A DNA stretch of 38,829 nucleotides from Oscillospiraceae bacterium (lineage in GTDB: Bacteria; Bacillota; Clostridia; Oscillospirales; Oscillospiraceae): the NCBI GenBank assembly GCA_021771265.1, contig JAETPK010000012.1:1-38829 (forward strand), given 5' to 3'. This document shows, in pieces, positions 15,080-23,144 of this stretch (position 1 is its first letter; every line of letters starts with the position of its first letter). The notes beneath the pieces were generated by a model. That model was not told where the DNA came from. It was given only the letters and a program-made list of their open reading frames with translations, and searched no databases. A program made the translations under genes and the position numbers.

Positions 15080-15895
15080 ATGGATATGCGACCCATCGGT
15101 GTGTTCGACTCCGGCCTGGGGGGGCTGACGGCGGTGCGTTCCCTGCGCCAGATCCTGCCGGAGGAGGACCTCATCTATTTCGGCGACACCGCCCGGGTGC
15201 CCTACGGCGGCCGCTCCAAGGAGACGCTGCTGAAATACGCCCGGCAGGATGTGCGCTTCCTCCGGTCCTTTGACCTGAAGGCCATCCTCATCGCCTGCGG
15301 CACCGTGTCCACCACGTCCTTGGACACGCTGCAAAGGGAAAACGACCTGCCCATCGTGGGCGTGGTGGAGCCCACCTGCCGCCGGGCGCTGCTGGTGACG
15401 AAAAACAAAAAAGTCGGCATGATCGCCACCCTGGCCTCCGTCCGCTCCGGCGCCTATGAGGCCACGCTCCGCCGCATGGACCCGGCTGTGGAGGTGCAGT
15501 GCCTGCCCTGCCCGCTGTTTGTGCCCCTGGTGGAAAACGGCCGCATCCAGCGGGGGGACGTGGTCATCGAGACCGTGGCCCGGGAGTATCTGGAGCCCCT
15601 GAAGGCCACCGGCATCGACACCCTCATCCTGGGCTGTACCCATTACCCGCTGCTGACGGATATCATCGGTGCCATCATGGGACCGGAGGTGACGCTGGTC
15701 TCCGCCGGGGAGGAGTCCGCCTTTGAGCTGAAGCGGATGCTGAAGGCCGGCGGCCTGCGGACGGATGAGAGCCGCCGGGGCGAGGCGGAATTTTATGTCA
15801 GCGACCGCCCGGAGGATTTTGAGCGCATCGCCTCGGTGTTTTTACAGGAGGACCTGCGCCACGCGGCACGGAGGATCGACATTGACCAGTATTGA
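15080..15895 (+). CDS. murI: Glutamate racemase
   Basis: The 271-residue cytoplasmic enzyme interconverts L- and D-glutamate to supply D-Glu for peptidoglycan. Visible motifs are GVFDSGLGGLTAVR (7-20), YFGDTARVPYG (33-43), the first catalytic cysteine in IACGTVS (Cys73) and the second in LGCTHYPLL (Cys186). The first motif is usually ACNTAS; Asn is Gly here. The length is normal. Its last codons overlap the predicted TTG start of the DUF1934 gene (15882), indicating an operon with argS downstream. Confidence 0.95.
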   Translation: MDMRPIGVFDSGLGGLTAVRSLRQILPEEDLIYFGDTARVPYGGRSKETLLKYARQDVRFLRSFDLKAILIACGTVSTTSLDTLQRENDLPIVGVVEPTCRRALLVTKNKKVGMIATLASVRSGAYEATLRRMDPAVEVQCLPCPLFVPLVENGRIQRGDVVIETVAREYLEPLKATGIDTLILGCTHYPLLTDIIGAIMGPEVTLVSAGEESAFELKRMLKAGGLRTDESRRGEAEFYVSDRPEDFERIASVFLQEDLRHAARRIDIDQY

Positions 15896-16325
15896 ACGTG
15901 AGCCGCTCCCGGTGATGCTGTCCATCCGGGGCGAGCAGTATTTTGACGGCATCGACCCCGACGCCCAGGAGCTGATGACCGAGGGGACCCTGACGCTGAC
16001 GGAGGACGGCATGGTGCTGGCTTATCAGGAGACGGCCCTCACCGGCATGGAGGGTACCACCACCCGCTTCCAGCTCCAGGGACCCCGGGTGATTTTGACC
16101 CGGTCCGGCACCGTCAACTCCCAGATGGTGTTTGAGGAGGGGCGGCAGCATACGTCCCTGTACGAGACCCCCTTCGGGGAGCTGTCCGTGGACATTCAGA
16201 CCAGTGTGCTGAAGCACAACCTGACGGAGCGGGGCGGTCTGATGGAGATCAAGTACTCCATCGCCGTGGAGCATACTGTGACGGGGAAAAACTGCTTTAA
16301 AATTCGGGTAAAGCGAAAGAATTAG
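15882..16325 (+). CDS. DUF1934 family protein (calycin-like beta barrel)
   Basis: The 147-residue protein has the beta-rich pattern of DUF1934/YwiB: SIRGEQYFDG, LTEDGMVLAYQET, GTTTRFQL, VILTRSGTVNSQMVFEEG and the ending YSIAVEHTVTGKNCFKIRVKRK. The function is unknown; the family is commonly encoded next to murI and argS, as here. The TTG at 15882 is chosen because GGAGG lies 7 bases upstream, overlapping the murI end by 14 bases; ATG at 15915 is the alternative and would cut into the domain edge. Its TAG stop lies inside the left arm of a palindromic repeat element. Confidence 0.85.
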   Translation: MTSIEREPLPVMLSIRGEQYFDGIDPDAQELMTEGTLTLTEDGMVLAYQETALTGMEGTTTRFQLQGPRVILTRSGTVNSQMVFEEGRQHTSLYETPFGELSVDIQTSVLKHNLTERGGLMEIKYSIAVEHTVTGKNCFKIRVKRKN

Positions 16326-16432
16326 GAGTGAGAAATTAGGAATTTTGGTGTCCGGCGGTGCCGGACGATTTAAATCACTCCGCCTGCGGCGGAATACAAC
16401 CATTCCTAACGCCTAATTCCTCATTCCTAATT
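16320..16432 (+). repeat. MITE-like palindromic element, copy 1
   Basis: Outer arms made of repeated AATTAGGAAT-type words pair with ATTCCTAATT-type words at the other end. Inside are two hairpins, GTCCGGC-GGT-GCCGGAC (16350-16366) and TCCGCC-TGC-GGCGGA (16379-16393). It is homologous to 38445-38567 and carries no ORF. Confidence 0.88.
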
Positions 16433-16469
16433 GCAAGAATCAAATGCCAACGAAAGAGGTATCGATGAT

Positions 16470-18215
16470 ATGATCAACATGATCCAAAACGCGAAAGACC
16501 AGGCCGCGGCCCTGGCCATGGCCGCCTATGAGGCGGCGGTGGCCGACGGCACCCTGCCCCGGGCAGAGGTGAAGACCGCTCCCGTGGAGATCCCCAAGGA
16601 CACTGCCAACGGCGACTTTACCACCACCTTCGCCCTGGCTGCCTCCAAGGCCCTGCGGCAGCCGCCCCGGAACATCGCCCAGGCCCTGCTGGATCATATG
16701 CGGCTGGAGGGCACTTATTTCGCCTCCGCGGAGATCGCCGGCCCTGGCTTTTTGAACTTCCGCCTGAACGACAGCTGGTACGCCGGCGTCATGGAGGCCG
16801 TGGAGACCGAAGGGGAGGACTATGGCACCAACGACGGCCTGCGGGGGAAGAAGATCATGGTGGAGTTCGTCTCCGCCAACCCCACCGGCCCCATGCACAT
16901 GGGAAATGCCCGGGGCGGCGTCCTGGGCGACACCCTGGCCTCCGTGCTGACAGCCTGCGGCGCCGACGTGACCCGGGAGTTCTACGTCAACGACGCCGGC
17001 CACCAGATCGACAAGTTCGCCCACTCCATCGAGGCCCGCTATCTCCAGCTCATCAAGGGCGAGGACGCGGTGCCCTTCCCGGAGGACGGCTACCAGGGCG
17101 GCGACATCCGGGACCTGGCCCAGGCCTACTATGACCAGAACGGTGAAAAGCTGCTGCACGTCCCGGAGGAGGAACGGCAGGCGGAGCTGGCCCAATACGG
17201 CCTTTCCGTGAACCTGCCCAAGATGAAGACGGACCTCCAGCGGTACAAGATCCACTACGACAACTGGTTCTATGAGTCCACCCTCCATGAGAGCGGCTAT
17301 GTGGCCGAGACCGTGGACCTTTTGACGGTGCGGGGCTGGACCTACGAAAAGGACGGGGCCCTGTGGCTGCGGACCGCCGACATCATGCGGGAAAACCTCA
17401 TGAAGGCCGGCAAAAAGGAAAAGGATATCGAAAAGCTGGACCTGAAGGACGATGTGCTCCGCCGGGCCAACGGGTTTTACACCTACTTTGCCGCCGACAT
17501 CGCCTATCACCGCAACAAGTTCGCCGTCCGGGGCTTTGACAAGGTCATCAACGTCTGGGGCGCCGACCACCACGGCCACGTGGCCCGGCTGAAGGGGGCT
17601 CTGGACGCCCTGGGTCTGGACGGCAGCGGCAAGCTGGACATCGTCCTCATGCAGCTGGTGAAGCTGCTGCGGGACGGCGAGGTGGTCCGCATGAGCAAGC
17701 GCACCGGCAAGGCCATCAGCCTGTCCGACCTGCTGGACGAGGTCAGCGTGGACGCTGCCCGGTGGTACTTCAACGCCAAGCCCGACACTCAGATGGACTT
17801 TGACCTGGGATTGGCCGTCCGGGAGGACAGCGAGAACCCCCTCTATTACGTGGAGTATGCCCACGCCCGCATCTGCTCGCTCCTGCGGGCCATGGAGGCG
17901 GAGGGCGTGGCCGTCCCGGTCCAGAGCGGGGTGGACATGTCCCTGCTCTCCGGCGAGACGGAGGCCGCCCTTATCAAGCAGCTCTCCCAGTTCTGCGAGG
18001 AGATCCGGCTGGCGGCCCGGGACTACGATCCCAGCCACATCAACCGCTATCTCCAGGAGCTGGCGGCCTGCTTCCACCGGTTCTACAATGCCTGCCGCAT
18101 CAAGGGCGAGGAGCCGGCGGTCCAGGCGGCCCGGCTGAAGCTGGCGGACGACACCCGGGTGGTGCTGCGCAACGGCCTGAAGCTCATCGGCGTGGACGCG
18201 CCGGAGAAGATGTGA
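16470..18215 (+). CDS. argS: Arginyl-tRNA synthetase
   Basis: The 581-residue class I synthetase charges tRNA-Arg. The N-terminal tRNA-binding domain is followed by the HIGH-type motif in SANPTGPMHMGNARGG (HMGN at 143-146), the KMSKS-type motif RMSKRTGKAISL (MSKR at 408-411) and the C-terminal DALR-like anticodon-binding domain ending VVLRNGLKLIGVDAPEKM. The ATG at 16470 is preferred over an upstream in-frame ATG at 16431 inside the repeat, since the conserved N-terminus starts at MINMIQNAKDQ and AGAGG lies about 10 bases before. It follows murI-DUF1934 in the same direction and ends at a terminator. Confidence 0.97.
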   Translation: MINMIQNAKDQAAALAMAAYEAAVADGTLPRAEVKTAPVEIPKDTANGDFTTTFALAASKALRQPPRNIAQALLDHMRLEGTYFASAEIAGPGFLNFRLNDSWYAGVMEAVETEGEDYGTNDGLRGKKIMVEFVSANPTGPMHMGNARGGVLGDTLASVLTACGADVTREFYVNDAGHQIDKFAHSIEARYLQLIKGEDAVPFPEDGYQGGDIRDLAQAYYDQNGEKLLHVPEEERQAELAQYGLSVNLPKMKTDLQRYKIHYDNWFYESTLHESGYVAETVDLLTVRGWTYEKDGALWLRTADIMRENLMKAGKKEKDIEKLDLKDDVLRRANGFYTYFAADIAYHRNKFAVRGFDKVINVWGADHHGHVARLKGALDALGLDGSGKLDIVLMQLVKLLRDGEVVRMSKRTGKAISLSDLLDEVSVDAARWYFNAKPDTQMDFDLGLAVREDSENPLYYVEYAHARICSLLRAMEAEGVAVPVQSGVDMSLLSGETEAALIKQLSQFCEEIRLAARDYDPSHINRYLQELAACFHRFYNACRIKGEEPAVQAARLKLADDTRVVLRNGLKLIGVDAPEKM

Positions 18216-18229
18216 GACACCGGACACAG

Positions 18230-18262
18230 GGCCGCGCCGCCTGCGGCGCGGCCTTTGCTTTT
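18230..18262 (+). terminator. argS terminator
   Basis: GGCCGCGCCGC-CT-GCGGCGCGGCC followed by TTTGCTTTT. Confidence 0.8.
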
Positions 18263-18276
18263 ATAACGGGGGAGCG

Positions 18277-18684
18277 ATGAAAAATCTGACGCCCAAGTAT
18301 CAAAAACGCCTGCGGGTGCTGTGGGCCATCGAGGCGGTCATCATCCTTTACAACGTCTTTGAGCCTTCCTTTGAGACCATGGCCCTCCCCATGGCGGGCT
18401 GCTGGCTGTATGTGATGGCCTGTGCCGCCCGGGAGGGCCTCGGTTTTGAAAACGCATTCTCCCAGCGGTATCCCCACGCCTGCCGGGAGTGGAAGGAAAA
18501 ACGCTGGGGACAGTACCTGGGAAAGCGGATGGGCCCGTGCCCGATGCCCGGGGACCCGGACCTGCGGGCCCGGTGGGAGGACCTGCGCAGCGTGAATGTA
18601 TTTGCCGGCCGGGTTTTTGCCGGCTTCGGCCTGCTGTTTTTCGCCCTGCTGGGGCGGATGCTGCTGTTTGGTCCCTACGAATAA
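18277..18684 (+). CDS. Uncharacterised membrane protein (135 aa)
   Basis: I do not recognise the family. Two hydrophobic segments near the N-terminus (VLWAIEAVIILYNVF and TMALPMAGCWLYVMAC) and one at the C-terminus (VFAGRVFAGFGLLFFALLGRMLLF) flank a charged, Arg-rich cytosolic loop (~55-100). GGGGGAG precedes the ATG closely. It lies between argS and azlC with no shared operon evidence. Confidence 0.75.
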   Translation: MKNLTPKYQKRLRVLWAIEAVIILYNVFEPSFETMALPMAGCWLYVMACAAREGLGFENAFSQRYPHACREWKEKRWGQYLGKRMGPCPMPGDPDLRARWEDLRSVNVFAGRVFAGFGLLFFALLGRMLLFGPYE

Positions 18685-18711
18685 GGGGATCGAAAGCTGC
18701 CGCCGGTCCTC

Positions 18712-18740
18712 TTGACAGGGGGCGATCTTGGCGGTATGCT
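18712..18740 (+). promoter_or_regulatory. azlCD promoter
   Basis: TTGACA (18712-18717), 17-bp spacer, TATGCT (18735-18740). Confidence 0.75.
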
Positions 18741-18780
18741 TTTGAATACCCATAAATACAATAGGAAATTGGAGAACGCA

Positions 18781-19485
18781 ATGGAGCGCCTGAGCGAACA
18801 ACCAAACCAGCGGGCGGCGCTGAAAGCCGCTTTTCCCGCCACGGTGCCGGTGATGACGGGCTTTTTGGCCCTGGGCGTCGCCTACGGGATTTTGATGGAG
18901 AGCAACGGCTACGGGCCCCTGTGGTCCACCCTCATGAGCGCCATCGGCTTCGGCGGCAGCATGCAGTATGTGGCCATCACGCTGCTGGTGAAGGCCTTCG
19001 ACCCCCTGCAGGCCTTTTTGCTGGCCATCATGGTCAATGCCCGCCACATGTTTTACGGCCTCTCCCTGCTGGACAAGTACAAGGGCCTGGGCAAAGCCCG
19101 GCTTTTCATGGTGTTCGCCCTGTGTGACGAGACGTTTTCCCTAGTGTCCACCCTGGAGCCGCCGGAGGGCGTGGCGCGGAAGGACTTTTATTTCTGGATC
19201 ACTCTGCTGGATTACCTGTACTGGGTGGGTGCCACCGCCCTGGGTGGCCTTTTGGGACGGCTCATCACCTTTGACACCACGGGCCTGGACTTCGCCCTGA
19301 CGGCGCTGTTCGTGGTGCTGTTTCTGGAGCAGTGGAAAAAGCCGGAAAACCGGCCCTTCGGCCTCATTGGCCTGGCCTGCGCCGGGGTGAGCCTGGCGGT
19401 GTTCGGAGCGGAGGACCTGGTCATCCCCGCCATGGCGCTCATTCTGGCGGTATTACTGGGAGGGAGGAAACGCCTGTGCACCTGA
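18781..19485 (+). CDS. azlC: AzlC family branched-chain amino acid exporter, large subunit
   Basis: The 234-residue membrane protein matches AzlC: FPATVPVMTGFLALGVAYGILM, a GFGGSMQYVAITLL loop, and the family motif VNARHMFYGLSLL followed by ALCDETF. AzlC and AzlD together export branched-chain amino acids and analogues such as azaleucine. The ATG at 18781 has GGAG 6 bases upstream and a strong promoter just before; an in-frame extension upstream would overlap the promoter. Its 3' end overlaps azlD by 10 bases. Confidence 0.93.
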   Translation: MERLSEQPNQRAALKAAFPATVPVMTGFLALGVAYGILMESNGYGPLWSTLMSAIGFGGSMQYVAITLLVKAFDPLQAFLLAIMVNARHMFYGLSLLDKYKGLGKARLFMVFALCDETFSLVSTLEPPEGVARKDFYFWITLLDYLYWVGATALGGLLGRLITFDTTGLDFALTALFVVLFLEQWKKPENRPFGLIGLACAGVSLAVFGAEDLVIPAMALILAVLLGGRKRLCT

Positions 19486-19811
19486 CGCCGTTTCAAACCG
19501 TGACCATCATCCTGGCGGTGGCCGCCGGCACCCAGATCACCCGCTGGCTGCCCTTCTGGCTGTTCCCGGAGAAGAAGGACCCGCCGCCGGCGGTGCTGTA
19601 TCTGGGCCGGGTGCTGCCGGCGGCGGTCATGGGCCTTCTGGTGGTGTACTGCCTGAAAAACGTCTCCTGGACGGCGGCGTCCCACGGGCTGCCGGAGCTC
19701 CTGTCCATCGCGGTGGTGGGGTTGCTGCACCGCTGGAAGGGGAATGTGCTTTTGTCCATCGCCGGGGGCACGGCGCTGTATATGCTACTGGTGCAGGCGG
19801 TGTTCGTATGA
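19476..19811 (+). CDS. azlD: AzlD-type branched-chain amino acid transport small subunit
   Basis: The 111-residue protein has about four membrane segments and the AzlD-type features GTQITRWLPFWLFP and YLGRVLPAAVMGLLVVYCLK. It is the obligate partner of AzlC. The GTG at 19476 is chosen because GGGAGG lies 7-8 bases upstream and because the start overlaps the azlC end, giving translational coupling. The longer open frame upstream is only the azlC shadow. Confidence 0.9.
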   Translation: MHLTPFQTVTIILAVAAGTQITRWLPFWLFPEKKDPPPAVLYLGRVLPAAVMGLLVVYCLKNVSWTAASHGLPELLSIAVVGLLHRWKGNVLLSIAGGTALYMLLVQAVFV

Positions 19812-19819
19812 GGAGCAGC

Positions 19820-19837
19820 CCAAAAAGCGAGGCATTG
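19820..19837 (+). repeat. 18-bp dispersed repeat, copy B
   Basis: CCAAAAAGCGAGGCATTG, identical to the minus strand at 10860-10877. It is followed by an AT-rich hairpin with 14-bp arms CCAGTCAAAAAAGT/ACTTTTTTGACTGG (19843-19877). Confidence 0.7.
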
Positions 19838-19884
19838 TGCTGCCAGTCAAAAAAGTAATTTGAACTTTTTTGACTGGCTGAGGG

Positions 19885-19908
19885 AGCGGCGTGAGCCGCT
19901 TCTTTTTT
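19885..19908 (+). terminator. Terminator after azlCD
   Basis: AGCGGC-GTGA-GCCGCT followed by TCTTTTTTT. Confidence 0.85.
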
Positions 19909-20010
19909 TCCGTTTGTATCCGAATCGTTACGATTTGTCTTGAAATTGTCAGGAAGTTTCAGTTGAAAACCACTATGGTGAAGTTATCAACCAACAGGAG
20001 GATGTTTGCC

Positions 20011-21198
20011 ATGAAACGTGTTTTCACCGGGCTTTTGCTGGCGGCGGTCCTGCTGGCCGGCTGCGGAAAAAAACAGACGGAGCCGGCGCCCCCGGCGGAC
20101 CCGGCTCCGGAGACGGACGTGGGCCAGATCCTGGCGGCGGACTGCGCCGGGGCCTATGCCGCCATCACGGAGGACCTGGCGTGCCTGGTGTCCGTGGAGG
20201 AGGCGGACGGCACCGTCACCACCCTGGACATCATCCCGGACAACGCTTGGAACGTGGCGGGACGGGAAAATGGGTTTCCCGTCTCCTACGACTGGTCCCC
20301 GGCGGAGGCGGGGGACTGGGAGGCCCTGCCCGCCGGCGGCGGGACCCTGTTCACCCTGGCGGACGCCGACAGTCAGACCTCCATCCAGTGCCGGTCCGAC
20401 AGCGACCTGGTCCGCTGGCAGCGGGGCGGCGGAGCGGTGTCCTATGCCAGTGCCGTGAACCCCCGGGAGGGGGAGCCCTATGAGGGCAAGTTCTGCCGCC
20501 AGCTGGCCATCATCGCCGAGGACGCCGTCGGCGCCTGGGCGCGTGACGTGACGGCGGACGGCGCCCTCTCTCCGGCAGAGGCGGCGGAGGTGCTGGGAGA
20601 GGGGCTGGCGGAAAACTACCGCGCCGTCCCCGCCTGGGTCACCTGGAAGCCGGAGGATACGGCCTTCGGCGGCGCGGATGTGTTTGACTGGTACCGCGGC
20701 CAGCCGGAGAATTTCTGCTGCGGCATGGGCCTGCGGATCAAGCTGGCGGACCCTGAGGGGGAGGGCGCCAGCCACTGGCAGGCCGGCGCCGGCCTGGGCC
20801 AGCCGGACGAGGACGGCTATTACGGCTGGGGCTGCGAGGCGCTGGTGAAGAAGAACGAGGCGGGGGACTGGTATCTCGTGGGAACGGGCACCGGCGGCTT
20901 CTCCGTGGAGCTGCCCCTGGGCGAGCTGGACCAGGCCAGCCTGGCCCAGCTGACGGACGCCTTTTTCCTGACGGAGGGTTCCACCCATGACTGGCTGTTG
21001 CCCTATTACATCCTCAGCCGCTCCCAGGCGGAGCTTTCGGCCCTGCCGGCGCTGCTGGACCAGCGGACGGAGGACGAGGCCCGGGCCATGTGCCGGGCGC
21101 TGGCAAGCTGCGCGGAGAGCACCAAGGAGTCCTTTCCATGGACCCTGGAGGACCTGGCGGAGGCTCTGGGGGAATACGGCCCGTATCTGCGTGCATAA
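20011..21198 (+). CDS. Uncharacterised exported lipoprotein (395 aa)
   Basis: The protein starts with a lipoprotein signal (MKRVFTGLLLAAVLLAGC, lipobox LAGC, Cys18) and a short Pro/Ala/Glu linker, then about 350 residues of acidic, Trp- and Gly-rich sequence with no family I recognise. It should be membrane-anchored outside the cell. AGGAGG lies 9 bases before the ATG at 20011; an ATG three codons earlier lies too close to the ribosome site. The middle (GYYGWGCEALVKKNEAGDWYLVGTG) looks beta-rich. A hairpin at 21226-21248 follows. Confidence 0.8.
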   Translation: MKRVFTGLLLAAVLLAGCGKKQTEPAPPADPAPETDVGQILAADCAGAYAAITEDLACLVSVEEADGTVTTLDIIPDNAWNVAGRENGFPVSYDWSPAEAGDWEALPAGGGTLFTLADADSQTSIQCRSDSDLVRWQRGGGAVSYASAVNPREGEPYEGKFCRQLAIIAEDAVGAWARDVTADGALSPAEAAEVLGEGLAENYRAVPAWVTWKPEDTAFGGADVFDWYRGQPENFCCGMGLRIKLADPEGEGASHWQAGAGLGQPDEDGYYGWGCEALVKKNEAGDWYLVGTGTGGFSVELPLGELDQASLAQLTDAFFLTEGSTHDWLLPYYILSRSQAELSALPALLDQRTEDEARAMCRALASCAESTKESFPWTLEDLAEALGEYGPYLRA

Positions 21199-21225
21199 AA
21201 CCGCCGGACACCGTGTAAACTGAGA

Positions 21226-21253
21226 CCGCGGCCCCACCGGGGCCGCGGCTTTG
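21226..21253 (+). terminator. Probable weak terminator
   Basis: CCGCGGCCCC-ACC-GGGGCCGCGG then CTTTG; the T-tract is poor, so read-through into the next gene is possible. Confidence 0.55.
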
Positions 21254-21274
21254 CTGTTGAAGGAGGCGGTTTCC

Positions 21275-21808
21275 ATGCGCAGGCGGCTGGCACTGTGGGA
21301 ATTGGCGGGCTTTTTGTTCACCGGAGCGGCGGGGACGCTGCTGCATTTTCTGTATAGATGGAGCGGCGGCAGCGTGTTCGCGGCGGCGTTCTCCGCTGTC
21401 AATGAATCCACCTGGGAGCATATGAAGCTGCTGTTTGTGCCGCTGTTTTTGTTTTCCGTGGTCCAGGTGTGCGTCATGGGAAAGAACTACCCCAACTTCC
21501 TGGCCGTGCGGACGGTCAGCACACTGACGGGGCTGGCGCTGATCCCGGTGCTGTTCTATACCTATACCGGCGTCCTGGGGTTTCATGTGATGTGGGCGGA
21601 CATCGCCGTGTTTTTCCTGGCGGCCCTGGGGGCCTTTGCCCTGGACTTCCGCCTGCTGGGCCGGGGGCGGTTTACTTCTCTGTGGCAGCAGATCCTGGGG
21701 CTGGCGGTGCTGTGGGCCCTGGCCTTTTTGTTCGTGTGGTGCACGTTCCGGCCGCCCCATCTGGCCCTGTGGCGAGATATGGCGGCGGGGATATACGGAG
21801 CGCCCTGA
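21275..21808 (+). CDS. Integral membrane protein, DUF6512-like
   Basis: The 177-residue protein has about five transmembrane helices and the conserved early block LLHFLYRWSGG...SAVNESTWEHMKLLFVP, which I associate with DUF6512 proteins of clostridia. The function is unknown. AGGAGG lies 8 bases before the ATG at 21275. A run of hairpins follows the gene. Confidence 0.8.
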   Translation: MRRRLALWELAGFLFTGAAGTLLHFLYRWSGGSVFAAAFSAVNESTWEHMKLLFVPLFLFSVVQVCVMGKNYPNFLAVRTVSTLTGLALIPVLFYTYTGVLGFHVMWADIAVFFLAALGAFALDFRLLGRGRFTSLWQQILGLAVLWALAFLFVWCTFRPPHLALWRDMAAGIYGAP

Positions 21809-22104
21809 GGGGGGCCGGCGGCCTTGGCCGCCGGTTTCAGGCTGGCGAAAAATTCTTTTCGCCAGCCTGAACAAGTTTTTCAGGACTTTAAAAAGTTCTG
21901 AAAAACTTATGATTGAAAACGAATGGCCCAGGCCACCCTCTCTTGCCGCTTCGCGGCAATTCACCTTGGGACACCCCTCCTGGGTTTCTTTCGTAACTAT
22001 CTTCCTTCCCGTTATCCAGCGGTTTACCCTTTTTCGAAAGCTCGGACCGGCGGCCTTGGCTGCCGGTTTTTTCCCATTCATGATCATTTTACAGGTCCGC
22101 CGCC
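21809..22104. other. Intergenic hairpin cluster
   Basis: No gene is seen. Successive structures are a GC-rich GGCCGGCGGCC hairpin right after the stop codon, CAGGCTGGCGAAAA paired with TTTTCGCCAGCCTG (~21838-21869), AAGTTTTTCAGGAC paired with GTTCTGAAAAACTT (~21872-21909), a short CCGC/GCGG hairpin (~21947-21958), and a terminator-like CCGGCGGCC-TT-GGCTGCCGG followed by TTTTTT (~22048-22073). Confidence 0.7.
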
Positions 22105-22134
22105 TTGACCGGATACGGCGGCGGGGGGTATAAT
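22105..22134 (+). promoter_or_regulatory. Promoter of the xpaC-telA operon
   Basis: TTGACC (22105-22110), 18-bp spacer, TATAAT (22129-22134). Confidence 0.7.
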
Positions 22135-22173
22135 ATCTCTATTATGAATGCTGTACGCAAAGGAGGTCCGCTT

Positions 22174-22887
22174 ATGGAGACAACTGCCCGCAAAAGCGCG
22201 GCGCCTTTTTACGCAGTGGCGGTCCTGTGGCTGGCGTGGGGCGCGCTGCTCCCCCTGTACGCCGTGACCCATTACGCGCTGCTGGCGGCGGTGTCCGTGG
22301 GGGTGTTTTTCGCCGTGAACGCCCTGTGCCGCAGCGGCGGCGCCATCGGCGGCACGGAGGAGGCCGCCCCGAAGAAGGCGGAAAAGCCCAAGGAGGCGTC
22401 CACCGGAGACCCGGAGGTGGACAAAATGCTCAAGGACGGCGGCATGGCCATCGCCGAGATGAAGCGTCTGGACGACAACATCGCCGACTCCGGCATCTCC
22501 GCCGACATCGTCCGGCTGGAGCAGGTGTCCCAAAAGATCTTCGACGAGGTGAAGCGGGACCCAAAAAAACTCCCCCAGATCCGCAAGTTCATGGACTACT
22601 ATCTGCCTACCACATTGAAGCTGCTGAACGCCTATGACCGCATGAGCGGCGCCGGCGTCTCCGGCGAGAACATCGACACCACCCTTTCCAAGGTGGAGGG
22701 CATGATGCGGACCATCGCGGCGGCCTTTGAAAAGCAGCTGGACAGCTTGTACGGCGCCGAGGCCCTGGACATCTCCACGGACATCACCGTGCTGGAGAAC
22801 ATGATGGCCCGGGAGGGACTGACGGACGGGCCGCTGAAGGCGGAGACCGTCCCCCTGCCGGACACGGACATCAAGCTGGAGCTGTGA
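22174..22887 (+). CDS. XpaC-like (5-bromo-4-chloroindolyl phosphate hydrolysis) family protein
   Basis: The 237-residue protein has two N-terminal membrane segments (PFYAVAVLWLAWGALLPLYA and YALLAAVSVGVFFAVNAL), a charged linker and a cytosolic helical domain with the family block VDKMLKDGGMAIAEMKRLDDNI...ISADIVRLEQVSQKIFDEV and a KFMDYYLPTTLKLLNAYDRM core. XpaC-type proteins are routinely encoded beside TelA, as here. The historic name reflects a plate phenotype; a true phosphatase role is doubtful. AAAGGAGG precedes the ATG at 22174. Confidence 0.88.
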   Translation: METTARKSAAPFYAVAVLWLAWGALLPLYAVTHYALLAAVSVGVFFAVNALCRSGGAIGGTEEAAPKKAEKPKEASTGDPEVDKMLKDGGMAIAEMKRLDDNIADSGISADIVRLEQVSQKIFDEVKRDPKKLPQIRKFMDYYLPTTLKLLNAYDRMSGAGVSGENIDTTLSKVEGMMRTIAAAFEKQLDSLYGAEALDISTDITVLENMMAREGLTDGPLKAETVPLPDTDIKLEL

Positions 22888-22904
22888 GGGAAGGAGAGAA
22901 GACA

Positions 22905-23099
22905 ATGAGTGAACAGGCGAAGAAACGCCTTACCAACATCGCTCTGGTGCTGGTGTGTCTGGCCTGCGCCCTGCGGTGGCTGTACATCGGACTGATCGCC
23001 TCCCGGCCCACGGTTTACCTGTTTGACTGCATCGTGGGGCTGCTGTGGCTGGCGGGTGCCGCGCTGGCGGTGGCCCGGGCCATCCGCGCTTCCCGGTAA
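22905..23099 (+). CDS. Small two-TM membrane protein (64 aa)
   Basis: The frame has a good ribosome site (AAGGAGA) before the ATG at 22905, 17 bases after the XpaC-like gene, and ends 45 bases before telA. The product has two hydrophobic helices (IALVLVCLACALRWLYIGLIA and VGLLWLAGAALAVARAI) with basic ends. No family is recognised; position implies a component or accessory of the XpaC/TelA membrane system. Confidence 0.75.
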   Translation: MSEQAKKRLTNIALVLVCLACALRWLYIGLIASRPTVYLFDCIVGLLWLAGAALAVARAIRASR

Positions 23100-23144
23100 C
23101 GGCGGCTTTCCGCCGGAACTTCAAGATAAATGGAGGAACACGCA

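Noticed and set aside
16320-16470. T-box riboswitch upstream of argS
   Set aside because: The interval is a palindromic repeat also found at 38445-38567, and it lacks T-box core sequence and a terminator/antiterminator pair.
16440-18227. Very long minus-strand ORF opposite argS (595 codons), and similar antisense ORFs opposite gap, argG, argJ and the ATP-grasp gene
   Set aside because: GC-rich third positions suppress stop codons on the opposite strand. The predicted proteins are low-complexity His/Gly/Val/Leu-rich, lack ribosome sites and lie opposite clearly conserved enzymes.
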